From NCBI RefSeq assembly GCF_000966975.1, contig NZ_JZWV01001122.1:1-6449 (forward strand): a DNA stretch of 6,449 nucleotides. The letters are read 5' to 3'. The DNA comes from Streptomyces katrae. GTDB taxonomy: Bacteria > Actinomycetota > Actinomycetes > Streptomycetales > Streptomycetaceae. A program made the translations under genes and the position numbers. Below are positions 1 through 4,796 of the stretch, piece by piece; positions within the stretch are counted from its first letter, which is position 1; every line of letters begins with the position of its first letter. The notes beneath the pieces were generated by a model, which saw only the letters and a list, made by a program, of their open reading frames with translations, was not told where the DNA came from and did not search any database.

Positions 1-165
1 CGGCTGGTGGCCAAGGGGCTGTCGTACAAGCAGATCGCGGAGCGGCTGGTCATCTCGCACCGGACGGTGCAGAACCACGTCCAGAACACCCTGGGCAAGC
101 TCCAGCTGCACAACCGGGTGGAGCTCGTCCGGTATGCGATAGAGCGCGGGCTCGACGACGCGTAA
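1..165 (+). CDS. LuxR/NarL-family response regulator, C-terminal fragment
   Basis: This is the 3' end of a gene that begins before the window; the open frame runs from base 1 to a TAA at 163-165 and gives 54 residues. The fragment is the helix-turn-helix of the LuxR/GerE family. It shows the scaffold GLSYKQIAERLVIS (residues 6-19), then the recognition helix SHRTVQNHVQNTLGKL (residues 19-34), then NRVELVRYAIERG, the usual last helix. Proteins of this kind are most often NarL/FixJ response regulators with an N-terminal receiver domain, which lies outside the window, so its presence is inferred. The protein would be a cytoplasmic transcription factor, probably paired with a sensor kinase encoded upstream. 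No target can be read from the sequence. It is followed by a 156-bp gap before pfkA on the same strand, so the two genes need not share a transcript. Confidence 0.9.
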   Translation, partial: RLVAKGLSYKQIAERLVISHRTVQNHVQNTLGKLQLHNRVELVRYAIERGLDDA

Positions 166-273
166 GGGTGCCCCGGCCTTACCCGCCGGTCGTACTTACT
201 TCCCCGTACGAGTGAACACGCGTACGCAACGCCCCGTAATTCCACCGGAATTGCCCACTCCAGCCCCCTCGCT

Positions 274-300
274 GTGACCTGGGTCACCACTAGCGTGACC
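274..300. promoter_or_regulatory. GTGACC/GGTCAC operator-like dyad and candidate -10 upstream of pfkA
   Basis: The gap 166-321 carries three copies of one hexamer just before pfkA: GTGACC (274-279), its complement GGTCAC (282-287) and GTGACC again (295-300). The first pair forms a tight inverted repeat with a 2-bp centre. The second and third form one with a 7-bp centre, and the two direct copies are 21 bp apart, about two helical turns. A TAGCGT hexamer at 291-296 fits the TAnnnT pattern of an actinobacterial -10 box and would place transcription start near 303; I see no convincing -35. Such an overlap would suit a repressor site, but no known regulator is recognised. Elsewhere in this gap are TCGTAC/GTACGA (190-195 and 206-211) and a GCGTACGC palindrome (220-227), both too weak to name. 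Confidence 0.35.
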
Positions 301-321
301 GTCATGGCGAAGGGAGATTCC

Positions 322-1353
322 ATGAAGGTCGGAGTGCTCACGGGCGGCGGCGACTGCCCCGGGCTCAACGCGGTGATCAGGGGCGTCGTCCGCAAGGGCG
401 TCCAGGAGTACGGATACGGGTTCGTCGGTTTCAAGGACGGCTGGCGGGGGCCGGTCGAGGGGGACACCGTCCCGCTCGACATCCCCGCCGTCCGCGGGAT
501 CCTGCCCCGCGGCGGCACCATCCTCGGCTCCTCGCGCACCAACCCGTTCAAGACGGACAACGGCGTCCGCGCGATCAAGGACAACCTCGCCAAGGCCGAG
601 GTCGACGCGCTCATCGCGATCGGCGGCGAGGACACCCTGGGCGTGGCCGCCCGCCTGTACGAGGAGTACGGCATCCCCTGCGTCGGCGTGCCCAAGACCA
701 TCGACAACGACCTGTCGGCCACCGACTACACCTTCGGCTTCGACACGGCCGTCGGCATCGCGACCGAGGCCATCGACCGGCTCCACACCACGGCCGAGTC
801 CCACATGCGGGTCCTGGTCGTCGAGGTGATGGGCCGGCACGCCGGCTGGATCGCCTTGCACTCGGGGCTGGCGGGCGGGGCGAACGTCATCCTCATCCCC
901 GAGCAGCGCTTCGACGTGGACCAGGTGTGCGCCTGGGTCACCTCCCGCTTCAAGGCGAGCTACGCGCCGATCGTGGTGGTCGCGGAGGGGGCCATGCCGA
1001 AGGACGGCGAGCTGGTGCTCAAGGACGCCGTGTCCCGGGACTCCTTCGGGCACGTCCGGCTGTCGGGCGTCGGGGAGTGGCTGGCGAAGGAGATCGAGGG
1101 CAGGACCGGCAAGGAGGCCCGTACGACGGTCCTCGGGCACATCCAGCGCGGGGGCACCCCGAGCGCCTTCGACCGGTGGCTGGCCACCCGCTTCGGGCTG
1201 CACGCGATCGACGCGGTGCGGGACGGGGACTTCGGGAAGATGGTCGCGCTGAAGGGGACGGACATCGTGCGGGTGCCGATCGCCGAGGCGACGGCGAAGC
1301 TGAAGACGGTCGACCCGAAGCTGTACGAGGAGGCGGGGGTCTTCTTCGGCTGA
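322..1353 (+). CDS. pfkA: 6-phosphofructokinase, possibly pyrophosphate-dependent
   Basis: This 343-residue cytoplasmic enzyme phosphorylates fructose 6-phosphate to fructose 1,6-bisphosphate in glycolysis. The length is normal for the actinobacterial PFKA family. Landmarks in order: nucleotide/phosphate loop GGGDCPGLNAVIRG (8-21), RGGTILGSSR (63-72), GGEDT (101-105), the PKTIDND signature with catalytic Asp128 (124-130), MGRHAGWIA (170-178), AEG with Glu222, and the sugar-phosphate motif GHIQRGG (272-278). ATP-dependent enzymes such as E. coli PfkA have Gly at positions 104 and 124 (E. coli numbering), while PPi-dependent ones have Asp and Lys. This protein has Asp104 and Lys125, the PPi-type pair, so its phosphoryl donor is uncertain. 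If PPi is used, the reaction would be reversible. The start is ATG 322 because AGGGAG at 311-316 precedes it and the family begins at MKVGVLTGGGDC; GTG 274 and ATG 304 lie in frame upstream but lack support. From memory it corresponds to the third PFK gene of S. coelicolor. Confidence 0.95.
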   Translation: MKVGVLTGGGDCPGLNAVIRGVVRKGVQEYGYGFVGFKDGWRGPVEGDTVPLDIPAVRGILPRGGTILGSSRTNPFKTDNGVRAIKDNLAKAEVDALIAIGGEDTLGVAARLYEEYGIPCVGVPKTIDNDLSATDYTFGFDTAVGIATEAIDRLHTTAESHMRVLVVEVMGRHAGWIALHSGLAGGANVILIPEQRFDVDQVCAWVTSRFKASYAPIVVVAEGAMPKDGELVLKDAVSRDSFGHVRLSGVGEWLAKEIEGRTGKEARTTVLGHIQRGGTPSAFDRWLATRFGLHAIDAVRDGDFGKMVALKGTDIVRVPIAEATAKLKTVDPKLYEEAGVFFG

Positions 1354-1384
1354 GCCGCCGAGCCGCCGCTGAGCCTCTGCGGGG

Positions 1385-1440
1385 GGTCGCACCACGGGCC
1401 GTATCGTGACGAAAGCGATGGAACGGCCCGTGGTCCGACC
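1385..1440. promoter_or_regulatory. Large inverted repeat between pfkA and ldhA
   Basis: Two 18-base arms, 1385-1402 and 1423-1440, are complementary at 17 of 18 positions. Their core is a perfect 12-bp pair, ACCACGGGCCGT (1391-1402) with ACGGCCCGTGGT (1423-1434). The loop side adds ATCG (1403-1406) opposite CGAT (1416-1419). The element ends five bases before the GGGAG ribosome-binding site of ldhA, and a -10-like TATCGT (1402-1407) overlaps the end of the left arm. It could be an operator over an ldhA promoter, an RNA hairpin limiting read-through from pfkA, or a translational control stem. No U-tract follows, so a classical intrinsic terminator is not certain. I do not recognise the arm sequence as a known operator. 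Confidence 0.6.
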
Positions 1441-1454
1441 TTTCGGGAGTGAGC

Positions 1455-2459
1455 GTGGAGATCCTGGCCTTCGGAGTGACCGCCGACGAGGAGCCGCTCC
1501 TGGAGCGGGCCTTCGCACGGGAGGGCCGGCACGAGGTCCGCTGCCTGGACGTCTTCCTCGACGAGGACACCGCGCCGATCGCCGCCGGGTACGAGGTGGT
1601 CTCCTCCAGCGTCAACGCCGACCTGGGCGGCCGGGTACTGAACGTCCTGGCCGCGGGCGGGACCCGGCTCGTCGCCCAGCGGTCCACCGGCTTCAACAAC
1701 ATCGACCTCGACGCGGCCCGGCGGCTCGGGCTGACCGTCAGCCGCGTCTCCTACTACTCCCCCTACTCGGTCGCCGAGTTCGCCTGGACCCTCGCCATGG
1801 CCGTGAACCGGCGCATCGTCCGCGCCTCGAACCGCACCCGGGACTTCGACTTCCGCCTGAACGGGCTGATGGGCCGGGACATGCGGGGCCGCACGGCGGG
1901 GGTGCTGGGGACGGGGAAGATCGGCGAGGCGTTCACGCGGATCGCGCACGGGTTCGGGATGCGGCTGCTGGGCTGGGACATCGCACCGAACCCGGCGTGC
2001 GTGGAGCTGGGGATGACGTACGTGGAGAAGGAGGAGCTCTTCGCCTCGGCGGACCTGATCAGCCTGCACGTGCCGCTGATGGAGGCGACCCGTCACCTGG
2101 TCGACGCGGGGGCGCTGGCGGTGATGAAGGACGACGCGATCCTGGTGAACTCCAGCCGGGGAGGGCTGGTCGACACGGAGGCGCTGGTCGGGGAGCTGCG
2201 GGAGGGGCGGTTCGCGGGGGTCGGGCTGGACGTGTACGAGGCGGAGGCGGGGGTGTTCTTCCTGGACAAGTCCCTGGAGGCGTTCCCGGACGACACGCTC
2301 GCGCGGCTGATCACGTTTCCGAACGTGCTGGTCACTTCTCACCAGGCGTACTACACGCACGACGCGGTGGGGCAGATCATCGAGGCGACGGTCCGGAACG
2401 TGGCGGACTACCTGGCGGGCCGCCGCTCCGAAAACACCCTGGTCCCGGGCCCGGCCTGA
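1455..2459 (+). CDS. ldhA: D-lactate dehydrogenase / D-isomer 2-hydroxyacid dehydrogenase
   Basis: This 334-residue cytoplasmic NAD-dependent dehydrogenase most likely interconverts pyruvate and D-lactate. Two features place it near the fermentative LdhA group rather than glycerate or formate dehydrogenases: the RSTGFNNIDLDAARRLGL segment (76-93) and DVYEAEAGVFFLDKS (259-273). The Rossmann motif is LGTGKIG (151-157), and Asp175 lies at the end of the second strand, where NAD-specific enzymes carry an acid. The catalytic set is Arg235 (NSSRGG), Glu264 and His296 (TSHQAYYT), at the same residue numbers as in Lactobacillus D-LDH. The start is GTG 1455, with GGGAG (1445-1449) five bases upstream; an in-frame GTG at 1449 would overlap that site. 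The gene follows pfkA by 101 bp on the same strand, which links it to glycolytic redox balance, but the dyad in between suggests separate control. The exact 2-oxoacid substrate is inferred from family resemblance. Confidence 0.93.
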   Translation: MEILAFGVTADEEPLLERAFAREGRHEVRCLDVFLDEDTAPIAAGYEVVSSSVNADLGGRVLNVLAAGGTRLVAQRSTGFNNIDLDAARRLGLTVSRVSYYSPYSVAEFAWTLAMAVNRRIVRASNRTRDFDFRLNGLMGRDMRGRTAGVLGTGKIGEAFTRIAHGFGMRLLGWDIAPNPACVELGMTYVEKEELFASADLISLHVPLMEATRHLVDAGALAVMKDDAILVNSSRGGLVDTEALVGELREGRFAGVGLDVYEAEAGVFFLDKSLEAFPDDTLARLITFPNVLVTSHQAYYTHDAVGQIIEATVRNVADYLAGRRSENTLVPGPA

Positions 2460-2466
2460 CCGCTCC

Positions 2467-2488
2467 TCCCCCAGCGGTAGCCGGGGGA
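2467..2488. terminator. Probable bidirectional terminator between convergent ldhA and trpEG
   Basis: The 88-bp convergent gap (2460-2547) contains a hairpin starting eight bases after the ldhA stop. TCCCCC (2467-2472) pairs with GGGGGA (2483-2488), one A-C mismatch follows, then GC/GC closes on a GGTA tetraloop (2476-2479). It is nearly symmetric, so it would also fold in the trpEG transcript coming from the right. A weaker stem, GGGG (2510-2513) with CCCC (2519-2522), lies closer to the trpEG end. Neither is followed by a T-tract, which is common for Streptomyces terminators. Confidence 0.6.
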
Positions 2489-2547
2489 AGAACGGGTGAA
2501 GGGCGGGCAGGGGACCGGCCCCGCAGAGCCGACCCCCGACCCGATCG

Positions 2548-4446
2548 CTAGGCCCGCCCCACCGGGGCCAGGCCCCGGACCAGGTCGGAGACCAGCTCCG
2601 CGCCCCGCAGGGTCAGCACCGACTCCGGGTGGAACTGGACGCCCGCGAAGCCCCGCGCCGCACAGCGGAGGGCGTGGACCTCGGAGGTGACGGGGTCGCG
2701 GGAGACCTCCACCCCGTGCGCCGCCAGCTCCGCCTCCGTCTCCGCGTCACAGGCGGCCGTGTACGTGTTGTAGAAGCCGACCACCTCCGGCCGCCCGAAG
2801 AGCTCGATCCGCACCTGCGCCCCCTGCGCCGGCTCCGCCTTGCGGACGAGGGGGAGGCCGATCTCCGCCGCCAGCAGCTCGTGCCCGAGGCAGACGCCGA
2901 GCAGCCCGCCCCGGTGCGAGGCGAGCAGCTCGCCCGCCAGCCCGCGCAGCATCCGCATCTTCGGGTCCGCCCCGTCGCCCGGGTCGCCCGGGCCCGGGCC
3001 CAGCACGATCGGGCCCTCCCAGGCCAGCGCCTCCTCCCGCAGCCCCGGCGCGTCGTAGCGGCGTACCGTCACCGACAGCCCCGCCGCCCGCAGCACGTGC
3101 GCCAGCATCGCCGTGAACGTGTCCTCGCCGTCCACCACCAGCGCGTGCCCGCCCACGGCGGGCATCCGCTCCTGCATCCGCAGCCAGAACGGCGCCAGGT
3201 CCGCCCGCCGCGCGGACAGTGCCGCCTGGACCCGGGGGTCGTCCGCCAGCCGGGCGCCGGCGGAGGCGACCGGCCGGGGCGCGGCCTCCCGGACGCCCAG
3301 GGCCGCCAGCACCCCGGCGGCCTTGGCGTGGGTCTCGGCCACCTCCCCGAGCGGGTCCGAGTGGCGGACCAGGGTGGCCCCGACCGGCACCCGCAGCGTC
3401 CCGTCCGGGGCGATGTCGGCGGTGCGGATGAGGATGGGGGAGTCCAGGGTCTGGGCGCCGGACGCGTCCAGGCCGAGCAGCGCCAGCGCGCCCGCGTAGT
3501 AGCCGCGGCCCCCGCTCTCGTACCGCTCGATCACCCGGCAGGCGTTCTGCACCGGCGAGCCCGTCACCGTCGCCGCGAACATGGTCTCCCGCAGCACCTC
3601 CCGGACGTCCAGGGAGGAGCGGCCGCGCAGCTCGTACTCGGTGTGCGCGAGGTGGGCCATCTCCCGCAGACGGGGGCCGACGACGGTCCCGCCCATGTCA
3701 CCGACCGTGCACATCATCTTCAGTTCCTCGTCCACCACCATCGACAGCTCCTCGGTCTCCTTGCGGTCGCCGAGGAAGGCGAGGAGCGACTCGGCCGTCG
3801 GTCCGTCCGCCGGGTAGCGGTAGGTGCCGCTGATGGGGTTCATGACCACCGTGCCGCCCGTCATGCGGACGTGGACCTCCGGGCTGGCCCCGACCAGGGT
3901 GCGGTCCGGGGTGTGGACCACGTACGTCCAGTACGCGCCCCGCTCGCCCTCCAGCAGCCGCCGGAACAGGGCCAGGGCGTCGGCCCGGCCGAAACCGCCG
4001 ATCCGGCCCCGGTAGGTCCGCCGGATCACGAAGTTCGCGCCCTCGCCGCGGCCGATCTCGTCGCGGATCACCCGCTCGACGGTGGCCGCGTACTCCTCGT
4101 CGCCGACGTCGAAGCGGCCGTCCTCCACCCGTACGCCGTGGTCCGGGAGGGCGGCCAGTGCCTCGGCGAGGGGGATCTCGTACGCCTCCTCGGCGGCCAG
4201 CACGCTCAGCGGGGTGCCGTCGTCGCGCACGTCGAACCCGCGCTCGCGGATCTGGTGGAACGGGACCAGGGCCAGGGTGGGCAGGTCCCGCACGGGCAGG
4301 TCGGCCAGGCGCTCGGCCTCGTGGACCGGGCCGAGGAGCACCTCGACGGTGTCGTGGTCCCGGCCGGGGGTGCGCCGGCGCAGCAGCGCGAAGGACGGGG
4401 CGGCGGGGTCGAGGAGCCGGGTGAGGGAGAAGTCGGACTGGGGCAT
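2548..4446 (-). CDS. trpEG: Fused anthranilate synthase (TrpE-TrpG, PhzE-like layout)
   Basis: A 632-residue cytoplasmic enzyme that converts chorismate and glutamine to anthranilate, the first committed step of tryptophan synthesis. The N-terminal chorismate-binding part (about 1-385) contains MNPISGTYRYP (202-212), FLGDRKETEELSMVVDEELKM (224-244), HLAHTEYELRG (265-275), ETMFAATVTGSPVQNA (287-302) and VGATLVRHSDP (355-365). The C-terminal class I glutamine amidotransferase (about 433-625) has GPGPGDP (483-489), nucleophile Cys519 in GVCLGHE, and His606/Glu608 in FHPES. The fused order and the PISGTYRYP motif resemble PhzE, which stops at aminodeoxyisochorismate. The Trp attenuator upstream argues for anthranilate, and from memory the similar Streptomyces venezuelae TrpEG was shown to make anthranilate. 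I do not find the LLES tryptophan-binding motif of enteric TrpE near the N terminus, so feedback inhibition may differ. ATG 4446 is preceded by GGAAGGAC (complement of 4456-4463). The gene is divergent from the DAHP synthase gene. Confidence 0.93.
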   Translation of the reverse strand: MPQSDFSLTRLLDPAAPSFALLRRRTPGRDHDTVEVLLGPVHEAERLADLPVRDLPTLALVPFHQIRERGFDVRDDGTPLSVLAAEEAYEIPLAEALAALPDHGVRVEDGRFDVGDEEYAATVERVIRDEIGRGEGANFVIRRTYRGRIGGFGRADALALFRRLLEGERGAYWTYVVHTPDRTLVGASPEVHVRMTGGTVVMNPISGTYRYPADGPTAESLLAFLGDRKETEELSMVVDEELKMMCTVGDMGGTVVGPRLREMAHLAHTEYELRGRSSLDVREVLRETMFAATVTGSPVQNACRVIERYESGGRGYYAGALALLGLDASGAQTLDSPILIRTADIAPDGTLRVPVGATLVRHSDPLGEVAETHAKAAGVLAALGVREAAPRPVASAGARLADDPRVQAALSARRADLAPFWLRMQERMPAVGGHALVVDGEDTFTAMLAHVLRAAGLSVTVRRYDAPGLREEALAWEGPIVLGPGPGDPGDGADPKMRMLRGLAGELLASHRGGLLGVCLGHELLAAEIGLPLVRKAEPAQGAQVRIELFGRPEVVGFYNTYTAACDAETEAELAAHGVEVSRDPVTSEVHALRCAARGFAGVQFHPESVLTLRGAELVSDLVRGLAPVGRA

Positions 4447-4510
4447 GGGGCGGGCGTCCTTCCGGTGGGGTGTCGGGAGGAGGGACGGCCCGTGCCTGCC
4501 TGCGTACGCA

Positions 4511-4536
4511 GAAGGCCGCCCCTCGGGGCGGCCTTC
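4511..4536 (-). terminator. Attenuator terminator hairpin of the trp leader
   Basis: On the minus strand GAAGGCCGCCCC (4536-4525) and GGGGCGGCCTTC (4522-4511) form a perfect 12-bp stem around a 2-base centre; in RNA the loop would open to four bases or more. It starts 12 bases after the trpL stop codon and ends 64 bases before the trpEG start codon. Its ascending arm contains GGCCGCC (4533-4527), which is exactly complementary to GGCGGCC (4578-4572) inside the leader coding region just after the Trp codons. That supplies a mutually exclusive 7-bp antiterminator. There is no U-tract after the stem. The control of trpEG by this structure is inferred from the layout, which is the classical ribosome-mediated attenuation arrangement. 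Confidence 0.85.
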
Positions 4537-4548
4537 GTGTCGCTCGTG

Positions 4549-4620
4549 TCAGTGGGTACGCACGAGGGGCGGGCCGCCGGGAGCGGACCACCACCAGTTC
4601 TGGACGGAGAGCGCGTACAT
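4549..4620 (-). CDS. trpL: trp leader peptide (three consecutive Trp codons)
   Basis: A 23-codon reading frame from ATG (4620-4618) to TGA (4551-4549). The peptide begins MYALSVQNWWWSAPGG; residues 9-11 are Trp, encoded by three TGG codons (4596-4588). Three adjacent Trp codons in such a short frame, followed by a terminator stem and then an anthranilate synthase gene, identify it as a regulatory leader rather than a functional protein. When charged tRNA-Trp is scarce the ribosome should stall on residues 9-11, leaving the 4578-4572 segment free to pair with the terminator's ascending arm so that trpEG is read. When Trp is abundant the ribosome runs to the stop, covers that segment and lets the terminator form. 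No Shine-Dalgarno sequence is visible before the ATG, and the -10-like box TATGGT ends seven bases upstream, so the transcript may be leaderless. Attenuation of this type is already known for Streptomyces trp genes. Confidence 0.92.
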   Translation of the reverse strand: MYALSVQNWWWSAPGGPPLVRTH

Positions 4621-4627
4621 GGGAGGC

Positions 4628-4633
4628 ACCATA
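4628..4633 (-). promoter_or_regulatory. Candidate -10 box for trpL-trpEG
   Basis: Read on the minus strand this hexamer is TATGGT, a TAnnnT match to the actinobacterial vegetative -10. Its last base is eight positions from the A of the trpL ATG, which would put transcription start at the base before the start codon or on it. No clear TTGAC-type -35 is visible 16-19 bases further upstream, where the sequence is very GC-rich. Confidence 0.5.
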
Positions 4634-4675
4634 GCCCACGAGGGCCCCCGGCCGCCGCATCCCGCCCTTTCCGCA

Positions 4676-4701
4676 AGATGAACCTTGAATTCCGTTCATC
4701 T
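4676..4701. promoter_or_regulatory. Operator-like dyad AGATGAAC-N10-GTTCATCT
   Basis: Perfect 8-bp arms at 4676-4683 and 4694-4701 flank a 10-bp centre that contains a GAATTC. With one bulged A at 4675, GC (4673-4674) and GC (4702-4703) extend the symmetry. The element is much less GC-rich than its surroundings and lies between the divergent trpL and aroH starts, about 68 bp upstream of the predicted trpL transcription start and about 108 bp upstream of that of aroH. Its size and symmetry suit a dimeric transcription factor. I do not recognise the site. Confidence 0.45.
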
Positions 4702-4713
4702 GCGCGCCGTGGA

Positions 4714-4732
4714 CCTTCGAAAGGCCTTCGAA
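4714..4732. repeat. Tandem CCTTCGAA direct repeat, 11-bp period
   Basis: CCTTCGAA occurs at 4714-4721 and again at 4725-4732, separated by AGG, so the copies lie one helical turn apart on the same face of the DNA. Each contains the palindrome TTCGAA. The pair sits about 64-82 bp upstream of the predicted aroH transcription start, where an activator could bind. No known regulator is recognised. Confidence 0.4.
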
Positions 4733-4783
4733 CGACACCGTCTCACCAGGTGGGCGTCCGGCCGGACACGGTGAATGACGCCG

Positions 4784-4789
4784 TAATGT
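4784..4789 (+). promoter_or_regulatory. Candidate -10 box for aroH
   Basis: TAATGT fits the TAnnnT -10 pattern and would start transcription at about 4796-4797, on or next to the preferred GTG start codon of the DAHP synthase gene. That would make the mRNA leaderless. No convincing -35 is seen at the expected spacing. Confidence 0.45.
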
Positions 4790-4796
4790 GTACGAG

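Noticed and set aside
190..227. Short inverted repeats TCGTAC/GTACGA and GCGTACGC after the response-regulator gene
   Set aside because: The stems are only 6-8 bp, with no terminator-like tail and no link to a promoter; they are within chance expectation for this composition.
274..321. Upstream in-frame starts for pfkA (GTG 274, ATG 304)
   Set aside because: The extra 16 residues do not match the family N terminus, and the ribosome-binding site AGGGAG at 311-316 serves ATG 322. A leaderless start at 304 remains a remote possibility.
1449..1454. GTG 1449 as the ldhA start
   Set aside because: It overlaps the GGGAG ribosome-binding site, which is correctly spaced for GTG 1455.
960..2360. Long minus-strand frame opposite the pfkA and ldhA genes
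   Set aside because: It spans two well-supported genes and the dyad between them, is of low-complexity composition and has no family features.
2983..3004. Repeated CCCGGG units within trpEG
   Set aside because: They encode the conserved GPGPGDPGD stretch of the amidotransferase domain, so the repeat is explained by the protein.
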